Position numbers and translations under genes: made by a program
Part shown: positions 49,683 to 61,488 of the stretch, one piece after another
Numbering within the stretch: the stretch's first letter is position 1
Layout: the number at the start of each line of letters is the position of its first letter
Notes under the pieces: model-generated
The model's input: only the letters and a program-made list of their open reading frames with translations
What the model was told of the DNA's origin: nothing
Database searches by the model: none
Assembly (NCBI GenBank): GCA_037349105.1
Contig: JAYJMM010000123.1
Location: 7,564,001-7,628,000, forward strand
Source of the DNA: Limnomonas spitsbergensis
Lineage: Eukaryota; Chlorophyta; Chlorophyceae; Chlamydomonadales
Direction: 5' to 3'
DNA length: 64,000 nt

Positions 49683-52011
49683 CTAGTTCACGAGGTCGGC
49701 AACCACGATGATCTTATCGAGCTCCATGATTGTTATTTCCATGTCAGCGAGCGGCGCCAACATCTGCTTCATGACCCGCCCCCTGGCCAGGCCAATGAGG
49801 GTCATCTCCATCAGCTTCGCAGTTTCATAGATCTCCGCAATCGTGACTGTTTGACCTGCAACGGAGAAAGGACAGCCGTTCAAAATATATGTGGCATAAC
49901 GGAAATACTTGCCTTGTCACAAACCAGCAAATCCCATTCCACCGGTAGAACACCAGCCCACCAGCAAGCCCACCAGCCCATCTACCGGAAAGTCCACCAG
50001 CCCACCAGCCCACCAACTGGAAAGCCCACCAGCACCGACAGGGCTGCACAATTTCGTTTTCAAGGTCGCCACAACCCATGCTCTGGCCCCATAACAAGCC
50101 CCAGCTTAAGTCGCAGAGCGACGGACTACATCAGTGAAAACAATGGTTCAGGAACGCACACCGCATTGGATGCACAGCATGGGTCACATTGGCAGATGGC
50201 ATGGCACAGCACCGCACAACATGGCAAGGCTCGGAACCTTGTTTCTTTAAATTTGTGCCCATGGGGTATGTAGGCACATTTAAATATAAGCACATTTTCT
50301 TGGGCTTGATTCTCCGTCGCGGTCACCCATGCGGGGTCACACATCTGGGTTACACCACGCGGGTCCGCCCACCGTGGCGACACCCACGCGTGTTCTCCCA
50401 ATGGTGTACCCCTTGGGTATACCCACGCGGGGGTGCGCGTGGGTCTACCCACGCGGGGTTCCATCGTCGCGGTCACCCATGCGGGGTCACACATCTGGGT
50501 TACACCACGCGGGTCCGCCCACCGTGGCGACACCCACGCGTGTTCACCCAATGGTGTACCCCACGCGTACACCCACGCGGGAGGGGGGTGGACCCACGTG
50601 GGGGAACCCACAGTTGTCGGGTGGCATCCCCACTGGGTGGCCGTGGGTACACCCACGCACAGTTTCCCCGACGAATTGGAACAGGCAGTTTTCAAACCTG
50701 CCAGACCATTTGCACATCACACTACACATCACACCTAACCATCATCCGAGGGCGCCCCTATCAGGAAACCAATCTGACACGTCATCTTTGATTGGACTAG
50801 GCAGCGGGCACAACGGCAAACCTCCAGTCCTTGACCGACCTATTTTGAAGCCCAGCTGGCCTATCTCCACGATGTAGATCTCGTTGCCGTCAGCAATGAT
50901 CATGAGCTCATTACAGACTTGGAACATGTCCGGCTGGCTGGCCACCTGCAACGGGGGATCAGATCAGGGCCAGATGAGGGCCTGATTGGAATCGGATCGG
51001 GATCAGATCAGGGCCACATCAGGGCCAGATTAGGATCAGATGAGGGCCAGATGCTCATTTTGTTGACATGGTGAGGTGCATGCAGGGCATACATCGGTCT
51101 ATTCATTGACGAGGTGTACCGTAGTGCGTGCGGAAACCAAGTAAAAGCCTGATAGAGACACATGCTCCCCCGGTCTGCAGGATGTCTCTGTTTGAACCTT
51201 GGTGCACAGACTACTGGTTGCGGACGGAAGTTCAGTAAGCCATGCGGATATGGTGCTCAACAAAAATGAAATCGAGTACAGGTATTCATTCTGATGTCGT
51301 CAAAAAATGGAAATGAAAAAAGTCAGCTCAACAAGAATAAAAACGAGTATTGGTATTCAATTTTATGTCATCCGGACCTCTTTGTATACTAGGAAGTTAA
51401 CGGGGCGAACGCGGCCTCGACCCATGTCGCACAGTTTCCATACCCCTCACACACACCCGTGAGGCGTATCCCCCCCCATGTATCACATACACACACACAG
51501 ACACACACATACACACACAATGTGACGCACTTGTACCAGCATCGCCGAAGCCAGGCTGTTCGTGGTGACCAGCTCAAACGTGACGGCCTGCTTTGGAAGC
51601 TTCTTGAATGATGCTTCAGCTATCTGCGGATCCAGGAGAGGAGTGTGACAAGGGCAGGAGGGGGGGTGACGGGGGCAGGAGGGGGGGTGACGGAAGGGGG
51701 GGCAGGCGGGGCTTTGTGGCGAGGGCAGGAGGGGGGGTGACGGGGGCAGGAGGGGGGGTGATGGGGGGGGGGGGGGCAGGCGGGGCTGTGTGGCGGGGGC
51801 AGGAGGGGGGGTGACGGGGGCAGGAGTGGGGGGGGGGGGCAGGCGGGGCTTTGTGGCGGGGGCAGTAGGGGGGGTGACGGGGGCACGAGTGTGTGTGTGG
51901 AGGGGGGGGGGGGGGGCAGGGGGGGGGGGTGACGGGGGCAGGAGTGGGGGGGGGGGGAGGGCAGACGGGGCTTTGTGGCGGGGCAGGAGGGGGGGTGACC
52001 GGGGCAGGAGT

Positions 52012-52042
<31 letters not shown>

Positions 52043-55000
52043 GGGGCAGACGGGGCTTTGTGGCGGGGGCAGGAGGGGGGTGACGGGGACAGGAGTGGGG
52101 GCAGGCGGTCGGTGTGTCGGGGGCAGGTAGGGGGACTGCAGTTTCACAAATCATGCAACTCGCAATGACCATGGGTTGTCCATGATGTTCAGAGTGGACA
52201 GTTCTCACTCCTTAGCTGATCATTCAAACAGTCACACAGGCATCCAGAAAGAGGCATTATGTATATAGGCAGGGTTTAGGGTAAACCCAAAACCGTTTAG
52301 GCAGGGGTACCCAGGTATAGGCTAATGATGAGCTCAAAATGGTTGCCAGTTTATAATGACGAGTCACGAGGCCAGGGTTGCAACTTAACATGAAGATGAA
52401 AGGAAGCAACAAAGCTGCCAGCCGACCCTCATGACCTAAGAACAATCGGATGAAAGAAAGCGACACGTCTGTCGGCCCACCCTCACTTTTACCTCAAGAG
52501 AGAGGCCTTATGATGAAAGGAGGCGACCAAGCTATCAGCCCACCCTCATTACCTCAAGGGTGCCTGTTGAGGAGGTCTTGGCGACGATGTGGATGACTCT
52601 GTTCATACTTTCCAAGAGCTGTTGGATCTCGTAGATCTTGGACACAATCTGTTGCCAGGAGGGCGGCAAGGAGATGGGTAGGGGCGGTGATTAGGGCCAC
52701 AGACAGACAGGCAGGTAGGAAGGGTGAGCAAACACTTGCTACTTACGTATGCCAGATTTGAGAGGGGGCTGGGGCTGATGGATGCAAAATAGTGCACTTA
52801 TCTAATACTGTCGCAAATAAACAATTTCAATGTTATGCTAATTATGAAGGGGGCAACGAAATCAAGCGTGAAAAATTATGGACTTGGAAATTTGTCAAGA
52901 AGGGGCAACAAACGTTTAAGAAATCGAACTCCGTTGAAGTTGGTCTGCGTCTACAGTATCAGATCACCCGGCTCCCGTGATATTGTCCTTGCATATCAGA
53001 CTACATGAGGGGGGCTGCCTGGTAGCCACCACTGGGCCAATGGGGCCCAAACCTTGAACACTGGTCCCACCTTGACCAGCCTATAGCCAGTGGCCTGGGC
53101 AGCAGGGTTAACTTTAACAGGGACACTCAGCTGCAGGCCATCATGCACCCGAATTGGATTTGAAGGGCTCAGAAATAAACAGTGTTGTGCTGCAAATATT
53201 CCTACTCCACCACTCTGTCTTCCGTGCTGCAGATATTCCTATTCCACTACCGTAGAACCGGTTTCATTCCACTTTCAAATTATTTTGGGGGGTGCGCGAA
53301 CAGCATGCGCGGTAGCAACAATTCAAGAGTTCATGTGGCGTCAACTTGTCAGTCACAGAACAAAACAAATATTGTAGGGGTGTGCGGACTAATGTCACGT
53401 ACCAAAGATCACATGTCTGCTATTCTTCGGCCTTGACACCCAACGACAAGGCAAGGGTTGTGAGCTCGACAATATGTAATGTTCGTTTAGTCCCCAAGCG
53501 ATGTTTTCAATTGTGTTGATAGTACGTAGTGGCTATTTGCCATGCGCGAAGTTAGTTTGTTTGTAGCTGCGCACTCAGGAAATAAAACTATTTGCCCAAA
53601 ATGGCTGCTGCGCGGTAAAAGCGCTGCGCGGACACGTGCCTTCATTCTTTTGCTGCGCGGACGATTTACTAAAATATTGAAATCAGGGGTGGGAGAAGTC
53701 GCAAACCCTATTCGGTTCACGGTACCATCTTTTTTCGTGCTGCACATACTTCTGCGCCACCACTCCATCCCTATCTCGCGCCACCTCACTGACCAGCCGG
53801 CACGGAATGCGCTTTCCAAAAGCCCAAGGAATCAGGGAGCCGACGAGTGAGACAAAGCACAGCCAAAGAAAAAAGGTAATAGCACATCCGAAACACTCCA
53901 GGCCTGGCGCGCGTGCGTTGGCCCCTCCAAGACATTCGTCGTCATCCTGGTCCTCACATCAGGCAGGATCAAGGATACAATTCTTTGTCTCAAAAATACA
54001 AACAGGTATATCGGCAATGTTCCAGCTCCCCGGGACGGAACACGTGACCCCTCACCAACGCATCGGCAACCGAGTCCTCGTATGAGGCAGGATCAGAGAA
54101 TTACAAACAAGCTGTAATTACAGATAAGCCATCCCTCCCCCCCCTTCCGGCTGCTGATACGGTACAGGTACCGTGGTATCAGTCGAAAACCGTTATAATC
54201 CAAGAGTCATAAAAGCACGACACAGGATTACCCAACCCTATCACATTTACGGTATCTAGGACAGGCCAGCTGGCCCCTCACCAGCGTGTCGTTGTCCATA
54301 TACTCTTACTCCACTATTCCATTGTCCCTGCTGCGAATACTCTTCTTCCACCAATCTATCGTCACGAGACAAGTTTACTGGCAGTCTTACGGTAACCAAG
54401 GACAGGACAGTCGACCCCTTACCAGCGCGTCGTTGTCCGGGTATTTCAGGGCGGTCGAGCAGCCCAGCACCACCGCATCCACATGATCAATGTCTGCCTC
54501 CAGCAGCGATTCAGCACTGAGGGGATCGTCCACCACCTGCATCAGGGTCACACATACGAGTCTAGATCGCCAGGTTCCATGGTCCTGCCCCCCTCACATA
54601 CGTGGGTTGCATGGCTGCACCATGGTCCTGGCTGTGCATAGTAGCTGTAATTCCCTACTTCCCGATCAGCCCCACGCAGCCGAGCATTCAGCAGGGACCA
54701 GCGGGTGCGCACCGTTCTAACATTTTGGCCCAGAGGGGATTGTCCACCACCTGCGGCAGCAGACGCTCCTCGGCTCATTTTCGGCAGCATGGTCAGGGAT
54801 CATCCCAACATGCCACTCAGGGTTCCACACTTTGGGTATTAAAAGCCCTAAGGCCCTATCTCTCTACCTACTCTACCTGACACTCAAAACCCACTACCGG
54901 TAGGAACTTTTCCAGCAATGCCCAGCATTGCCAAGCATTTTTAACACACACTACAAGAGCCTCCACCCAGTGCACCCAAACAGGCACGACGCCCCCGCAC

Positions 55001-58000
55001 ACGCATCATTTCCTCGTCGGGCCCTCCCTCCCTTGCCCCCTCCGGGTTGGGGGTGGGGGAAAGATGAGGGCAGGGGGGGGTGACGTGGAGATCTTCCGAG
55101 GATGGGTGGGGTTGCTCGTTGGGCCCTCCCTCCCTCCTCTTCCCTCCCTCCGGGCAACACAACGAAGCACGCCCCAACCTCACAATGTATTTCATCTCCA
55201 AGGCATCATCCGCCTCGGGGAGCTCCTCCGGCATCTTTCTGAGTAGGAACGTGATCTACGGCAAGAGGACATAGAGGACGATGCAATGGTCAAAGCATAC
55301 AAGGCTATACAAAGCACGCGGACACTGCCTCTTGACAGAGTGACGACTAGGCAGGATAGAGACTGACACGGGGCCAAAACATGATCTACGGCAAAAGGAC
55401 ATCGAGGACAATGCAATTGTGAAAGCGAACAGGGCTACACAAAGCACAGTGCCTCTTGACATGTTACTACTACTAGGTAGGATAACGACTGACCAGGGAC
55501 AGACCAAACCCTTCACCCTAAAACCTACATCCCAAACCCTAAACCAGAGCGGCTGACACAGGCCAAAACGTGCCTCTTGACGTGTTACAACTATTAGGCA
55601 GGAAAATGACCGACCAGGGCTAAAGAGGCCTCCTCCATCACACCATTATCACCTGCAGCAACGCACAACAGAATGAACAACCTGCTTGGTATTGAGCCTC
55701 GTCTTCAGGCGCGACAGAGGATCGGCTGTAAGCGGTGCCAAAAGCACATACAGCGCAAGATGTTTTATCGGCACAGCAGGCTGCTCGTTGCCCGTCACAC
55801 GCACCAAGCATTGCACACACAGAGCAAACCGCCCTGTACATGCACAGGGCCGACGAGTCGGCAGGGCACCGTGCTAACCAGTGTTCATTTTCCTGCTAAG
55901 TCCACCTTCCTAGACCTTCTGGCAGGCCGCCCCGCGGCCGCCAAAGGTCCGCTTGGGAACAAACCTTGACCAGCCAACGAATAGTGGCTAAAGCAGCATG
56001 CCTGACCACGAAACAAGGCCTCCGTCCAGAGGCCGTAATGAAGCTGACATGCACTGCGAGTCACGAAAAAGAAACACTGGTGCTCACTTTCGTGCCGGGC
56101 GGTGCAAAGTTCTCAAAGCCGGAGACCAGGTCCTCCAGCTCATTGTGCGGCCAGCCGGCTACGATGATGTTGATTGGGGGAGGTTCTACAGTGGATAGCC
56201 CGGAGGCTCGGATGGCACCCAAGACAGAGGCCTCTGCATACACCCCTTGGTCTCCGCTCATCACCACAGCGGATCCTTGGCTGCCTGGGGTGGCGGTGGC
56301 GCGCGGGCGGGGGCCAAACAATGGTCAGGTTCGGGTGGGAGAGCATCAAGAAGAGCAAATGGGCCTCCTTGTACACCCCTTGATCCCAGCTCATCACCAC
56401 GGTGGATCCTTGGCTGCCTGGGGTGGCGGTGGCGCGCGGGCGGGGGGCAAACAATGGTCAGGTTCGGGTGGGAGAGCATCAAGAAGAGCAAATGGGCCTC
56501 CTTGTGCACCCCTTGATCCCAGCTCATCACCACGGTGGATCCTTGGCTGCCTGGGGTGGCGGTGGCGCGCGGGCGGGGGCCAAACAATGGCCAGGTTCGG
56601 GTGGGAGAGCATCAAGAAGAGCATATGGGCCTCAGCATACACCCCTTGATCCCAGCTCATCACCACGGTGGATCCTTGGCTGCCTGGGGTGGCGGTGGCG
56701 CGCGGGCGGGGCCAGACAACAGTCAGGTTCGGGTGGGAGAGCATAAAGAAGAACAAATGGGCCTCCGCATACACTCCTTGATCCCCGCTGATCACCACGG
56801 TCGATCCTTGGCTGCCTGGGGTGGCTGGGCGCGCGGGCGGGGGCCAGACAACAGTCAGGTTCAGGTGGGAGAGCATCAAGAAGAACAAATGGGCCTCCTT
56901 GTACATCCCTTGATCACTGCTAATCACCACAGTGGATCCTTGGCTGCCTAGGGTGGCGGAGGTGCGCGGGCGGGGGCCAAACAACAGTGAGATTTGGGTC
57001 GGAAAGCATCACGAAGAGCACCAGTACAAGGGTCACGCCCAACAGGGTCGTCCGGAGACTACTCACCCAGCTTTCCATGTCATGACAATAATGAAACAGA
57101 GGCACAGACAATGCTGGACTGCACTGAGAGCTGGCTGCAGTGGTGCGTGCTCTAACACAGGCATTGGCCAGCCGGTCAGCCTGTCCTGCTTGCCTGCTCT
57201 TCTAGCCCGCCCTGCCTGCCCGCCCTGCTAGCCCAGCCCGCTTACTCATCCAGATGTAGATCCTCACCGTACTGCAAAACCAGCATCCGATCCCCAGGGT
57301 TCACGCAGGACCTGTCTTCGGGGTTAAGATGAACTTGACGATCGTCCGCGCCGACGTAGCCTGCGGACAAGACAGTAAACAGGCTCCATGCTCAAGGGCA
57401 TTTGGTGCACAACGTTCAACATCGAAATTCAAATTCAAACATATTGGGCGGGAAGAAACAGATAGGTATGCTGTGCTGTGGACAAGACATTAAACAGGCT
57501 CCCCGCTCAAGACCAAGGGCATTTGGCGAAGAGCATTCAGGTTTCAAGTTCTTCAACCAGGCAGAAACCAGGTAGGAACAGGTCTACCGTGCTGCGTGCA
57601 TGCAATGACAGATACGCATGACCCCAGCTTGCGCCTGTTGGTATGCAGCCCGGCTCACACCTATTGGCATGCAGGCGAGGAAGCGTCGCCTCAGCTCCCC
57701 AAAGCTCCATGTCTTGTCCCCCGCGTTGTTCCTGTTGTCGGGCACCACCGTCCACCTGCGGAGCGGTAGCAACTCAACCACTATGACCTTCATTGTCACC
57801 AACGTTCTGCTCCAATTTGACATACTTCTTAAGTGAAGCATGCAACGTTCCCTGACCCCTCTTTTCATCGAAAACAACAACATCCTGAAGCGATGCGAAC
57901 AACCTCCACAGTCAACCACCTTCTGCTCAAATATGACTAATCCTAGTTAAGGGTTTAGTCAACCACCTTCTGCTTCTATATGACTTAATCCTAGTTTAGG

Positions 58001-60768
58001 GTTTAGGGTTTAGTCAACCATATTCTGCCCCAATACGACTTCATCCTGAAGCAACTGTGTGCCAACTTACCACTGCCTTCTCGAATATGACATAATCCAA
58101 AGGCAGTGCGCGCAATCTTGTCCGTCATCCACTTTCTCCTCCAATATGACATTCTCTGGAAGTGATTAATGCCACCGTGCCTGGCCCCATTTTCTTCTTG
58201 CCTACGCCATTTATACATTATCCTCAGGCGATGTAGACCACCCTACCTGACGCCTACATCCTCCTCGAAAGACATGATCGTCTGAAAAAGCTGGAGCACG
58301 CCAGGCTGCAGGGCACTTTGAGCTATCAACCTGAGGGTTGTCTCAAAATGTGGGGGGGGGAGAGCGCAAGTGTTAGGGTTGTCGTAATGGGTCGGGGGGT
58401 ATGCTCCAGTTGTGGACCTCAGGAGGAGGGGGGGGCTCCGTGCATCATTAAGGGGGGAAGGGGGGGGCTTACTTTGTCGGCCTCAGGAGAAGGCTCCGTG
58501 CATCATTAAGGGGGCGGGGGGTACGCTACAGTTGTAAACCTCAAAAGGGGGGGGGCTCCGTGCATCATTAAGGGGGGGAGGGGGAGCAGGGCGCATGCTT
58601 CAGATCACGCTGAAACAGAGAGCAAGCAACCTCGATGACCGCGGTGAAACCCTCGCGAGCTGATGCGTGGCTGACAGCAGCTTGACCGACACTTCACTCT
58701 GCTGTCTGGCAGCATGTTGACCAACACTGCTCGATGCTGACAGGCAGCGTGTTAATGAACAACAGACACTGAGCAATCCAAACAGCTGCCAGGTGACAAG
58801 GGGAGTCACATTGAACTGAAATCCCCTGACATGCCGTCCAGCCCACTTACATGTCCAATCTTGGCCCGTCCAGTCCTTCTCGCCCTTACTTGTCTTATCT
58901 GGTCCCCCCCTTCAGCCCAGCCCACTCATCTGTCCTGCCCGGTCCCTTCAGACCAGCCCACCCAGCCCCCCCACCATCTGTCCCGTCCCGCCCCTTCAAC
59001 CCACTCACCTGCCGTGTCCGATTATCCACACAGTCCTCCGGCAGTACTTCATGCCCTCCATCCCACCCGCCTGCCCTGACACGTCAACTTCAATTTCCTG
59101 CAGCAGCACCCCATAATGTCCATCCAACCTACCTGTCTTCAACCGCAAGAACTCAACCACACAGTACTCTGGCAGTGCCCCATGCCGTCCCTCCCACCCA
59201 CCAGTCCACCACACAGTCTTGCAGCAGTGCCCGTGCCAGAGTTTATTTTTTAGTCTACAATTCCACCTTGGACAAATCGCTCCGCGGCTGCCAAAGGTCA
59301 ATTAGGCCCAAAGCCGGACCGGCCTACGTCTTGTGACCAGAGCAGCAAGGCTGGCCACAAATGGAGCCTGTGGCCAGCGGCCCGAGTCTAGCTGACATGC
59401 AGCTGAGTCACGAACAAAGTAAACACTGCCCCATGCCGTCCCTAACACCCACCTGTCCACCACACTGTTCTCTGGTAGCCGGCAGATCTGGATGCCTCGC
59501 CCAGATGTGGAGAGCAGCTGGTGGACCACCTCCAGCTGCTTCAGATGCTCAAGGACGGCAAAACGAACCTGCGTGGAAGAGCACCCAATTCTTTGCTCCA
59601 GATTCAAAATTGCAATACCTGCCGCCCCAAAGAACAGAAGATACAACTCCTGTTTTTGTTCAAACTACAGGAATCAACGAGGTTAACAACAGGTTTTTTT
59701 AGCCAATCAGATTGCCAGCCAGGGACCACATCTGATCCCTAAACCAAGGAAGTCCTTTGCCCTAGCCCTCTTGGCACATGGCCCCTCAGCTTAAGCAGCT
59801 GGGGCCTCCAGGCTACTCTCATCTGATGTCCCTGATGTCCCTGCTCCAAGTCAAAGCAGCCCTTCTAACCAGCACCAACAATTTCGAGGAGAACATCTCT
59901 CGTGGCATAACCCACCTGCACCACCCGGTCCTGCTCATTGCATGTCCTAGCACCAGCTTCTACCTAACTTCATGCCCCTGCACTCCACGCCCCACCCCTC
60001 ACCTCCTCCACCATCTCCTGCCTCACTGTCACGTCCCTAATCCCCCCCTAATGTTGAAGTGGTACAGGGGCCACCAGGCAGGTCGTCCACTGTTGTGTCC
60101 ATGCAACTGACCGAGGTCCGACTCCCGGTGATCGCGGTTGTTGCAATCCCACGAAGGGGCAAAATGTTGAACCTCTGGACCTACGAGATGTATCTATCTC
60201 CGTGGATGGGAGATGGCAAACCTCTGGTATTCCCGGGTGCTGGCAAGCCGCACACAAAGCTAGATGGTAGGTTACCCAGTGCTACAGCTGAGCGGGTGCC
60301 TTCCTTAATCCACGCCCCAGGGTGTATATCTTTCTTTCTCTCTTCCTTCACCCAGTGTCCCATCCCCCACCTGCACCACCAGGTTCTGCCTCATGAGTAA
60401 ATACAGATGGAGAACGCCGCTTTGAGGCGTGAAGTAAGGAAGCCATACGTTCCGCCTTGCACCAGGCGGGCTACCATGCAAGACAGATTGCACTCCATGC
60501 ACATGCACTCACTCCATGCCCATACCCATGCTCCACACCTTACCTGCACCACCAGGTTCTGCCTGGAGAACGTCTCAAAGGTGCTGAGCGCGGCTACTGT
60601 CATGGCGTTCAGTGCCTCCACGTCGCTCTTCAGCAGGTCGAGATCCTCCTGCTTGTCTCGGCCATCTCCCTGCTGACTCAGCAGCACCTCGGCCTCGTCC
60701 GGGTACATGAGCAAACTGTAGGCGGCGTGCTCTGCAGAAACCAGCATGAGGTCCTCCACCTGGTAGGG
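49683..60768 (-). CDS. CASTOR/POLLUX (DMI1)-like ion channel, 5'-partial, 11 exons
   Basis: Minus-strand exons in order: 60768-60544, 59568-59453, 57755-57661, 57360-57246, 56280-56088, 55255-55184, 54536-54423, 52648-52553, 51623-51531, 50945-50840 and 49855-49683 (stop at 49683-49685). All borders are GT-AG, and the phases close to 465 codons plus stop. The sequence follows the C-terminal regulatory half of CASTOR: KTWSFGELRRRFLACMPIG then VHLNPEDRSCVNPGDRMLVL; INIIVAGWPHNELEDLV with APPGTK; DIDHVDAVVLGC; TTNSLASAMLVQVASQPDMF and CNELMIIADGNEIYI; ending LDKIIVVADLVN. Family knowledge: these are RCK-type cation channels of nuclear or plastid envelopes. The pore-forming N-terminal half is not in the window and would lie beyond 60768, perhaps past the 55-bp satellite. 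Function is inferred. Confidence 0.83.
49930..50040 (+). repeat. CCCACCAG-type short repeat in the last intron
   Basis: Repeated CACCAGCCCACCAGC units, about 110 bp. Confidence 0.6.
50317..50600 (+). repeat. Direct duplication of about 146 bp in the last intron
   Basis: TCGTCGCGGTCACCCATGCG through CGACACCCACGCGTGTTC appears at 50317 and 50463, nearly identical. Both are surrounded by CCCACGCGGG units. Confidence 0.75.
51475..51525 (+). repeat. CA/TG microsatellite just after a donor site
   Basis: On the coding strand the donor at 51530 is followed by GTGCGTCACATTGTGTGTGT and further TG repeats. It is GT-rich enough to offer many cryptic donors. Confidence 0.7.
51640..52120 (+). repeat. G-rich minisatellite, GGGGGCAGGAGGGGGGGTGAC
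   Basis: About 20 copies of a 21-bp unit and longer derivatives with poly-G runs on the plus strand (C-rich on the sense strand of the host intron). There are many runs of four or more G, so quadruplex formation on the non-template strand is plausible. Confidence 0.8.
52420..52560 (-). repeat. Exon-end/donor copies in a channel gene intron
   Basis: On the minus strand the real border CTTGAG|GTAATGAGGGTGGGC (52553) is echoed downstream as CTCTTGAG|GTAAAAGTGAGGG (about 52494) and TTCTTAG|GTCATGAGGG (about 52440), spaced about 60-70 bp. Confidence 0.65.
53180..53260 (+). repeat. TGCTGCAAATATTCCTACTCCAC-type repeat
   Basis: Related copies at 53186, 53225, 53740, 54298 and 54330 share GCTGC, ATATTC and CTCCACCA cores. 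They are dispersed within one intron interval (52649-54422). Confidence 0.5.
54040..54310 (-). repeat. Two copies of the exon 54423 end with donor
   Basis: Minus strand: the real border GACAACGACGCGCTG|GTAAGG is repeated as GACAACGACACGCTG|GTGAGG (about 54271-54295) and a more decayed CGATGCGTTG|GTGAGG (about 54047-54070), followed by the same intron start. Confidence 0.7.
54735..54770 (-). repeat. Copy of an acceptor with exon start
   Basis: Minus strand: CTGCCGCAG|GTGGTGGACAATCCCCTC parallels the real acceptor and exon start GATGCAG|GTGGTGGACGATCCCCTC at 54536. Confidence 0.7.
55256..55640 (-). repeat. Tandem copies of an acceptor region, about 125 bp
   Basis: GATCTACGGCAAGAGGACAT (55251) and GATCTACGGCAAAAGGACAT (55382) head two copies that continue AGAGGACGATGCAATGGTCA/CGAGGACAATGCAATTGTGA. 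A third, partial copy follows near 55566. On the minus strand each ends in a GCCGTAG acceptor. Confidence 0.7.
55850..56060. repeat. Intronic repeat shared with 59228-59430
   Basis: Both intervals contain CGCGGCCGCCAAAGGTC or CGCGGCTGCCAAAGGTC and later GCTGACATGCA with GAGTCACGAA and AAACACTG. They look like two copies of one decayed intronic repeat in the same gene. Confidence 0.5.
56271..57000 (-). repeat. 133-bp array: six copies of a 3' splice site and exon start
   Basis: GGATCCTTGGCTGCC or a close variant recurs at 56271, 56404, 56537, 56670, 56802 and 56934. On the minus strand each unit reads polypyrimidine, GGCAG, then CCAAGGATCC...GGTGATGAGC, the start of the real exon (56280-56088). 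The last unit is the true acceptor by phase; the others are upstream duplicates. Confidence 0.88.
57620..57660 (-). repeat. Micro-duplication of an exon end
   Basis: GCATGCCAATAG|GTGTGAG at the border (57661) is followed 25 bp later by GCATACCAACAGGCGCAAG. Confidence 0.6.
59000..59230 (-). repeat. Tandem decayed copies of the exon 59453 end
   Basis: The real border reads CCAGAGAACAGTGTGGTGGA then CAG|GTGGGTG. Downstream on the minus strand come AGACTGTGTGGTGGACTGGT, GAGTACTGTGTGGTTGAG and GGAGGACTGTGTGGATAAT, spaced 60-120 bp. Confidence 0.6.
59905..60395 (-). repeat. Two copies of the exon 60544 end with donor
   Basis: Minus strand: real border CAGAACCTGGTGGTGCAG|GTAAGG; copies CAGAACCTGGTGGTGCAG|GTGGGG (about 60372-60390) and CAGGACCGGGTGGTGCAG|GTGGGT (about 59913-59933). 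Confidence 0.8.
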
Positions 60769-61488
60769 CTGCGAGGAGAGGCAACAGAGACTCAGGACGT
60801 CAGCCCTCGCATGCCTGCTCTGCTGCATCATACTGAATAAATAATCAAGACATGAAATAAATGAAGCATAAGCCTTGTAGTGGATTAAGGTAGCCACCCG
60901 TTCGGCCAAAGCACTGGGACGGCCACCATGCCTTCAAAGTGTCTGCATAGTGCATACACATTTGCAGGAACAGCACAGACCCAATGCGTATCTTTTGGCA
61001 GCCATACGACAGCAGGGACGATAGCAAGTCAGGAATTCGGGGAATGCAGGGAAATCACTCAACCCTCATCACCGTTCCTGCAGGAGCGCCGCCGCCTGCG
61101 GTGCGTCACACCCGCATTACCCGACAGACCCTTCAGGGTCAACCAAGTAACTTCGTGAACATCAGTAAAACAAAATCCACCGTGTCATCATGCAGCCATG
61201 TGACCGTCGGTCACGCCCGCATCCACCATGTGCCAAGAGCATTCCCAGCACTGGTTCTTCGGGAAGCACAAACCACTGATGGATCAAATCAAGCCACTGA
61301 AAAAGAAAGAAAAAAAGGCATGTGGTATTGGCCCCTGCTCGTTTTTTCTTTATTTCAATATTTATATTTACATGGACATGAGGGGTTCGCTGTACACAGT
61401 GGGGGTTGACACTAAAAATACCCAGACACCGTCCCAACCGGACACCTACCCCAGCCCTCTCTAGCCTCGCAACGAGGTCCCAAAGAGC
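60769..61488. other. No recognised exon between the channel gene and the satellite
   Basis: There are short open frames only. If the channel gene continues upstream, this and the satellite are intron. Confidence 0.4.

Noticed and set aside
51483..52208. A 241-codon Pro-rich minus-strand frame.
   Set aside because: It is the translation of the G-rich minisatellite. Only its last 31 codons (51531-51623) form a real exon.
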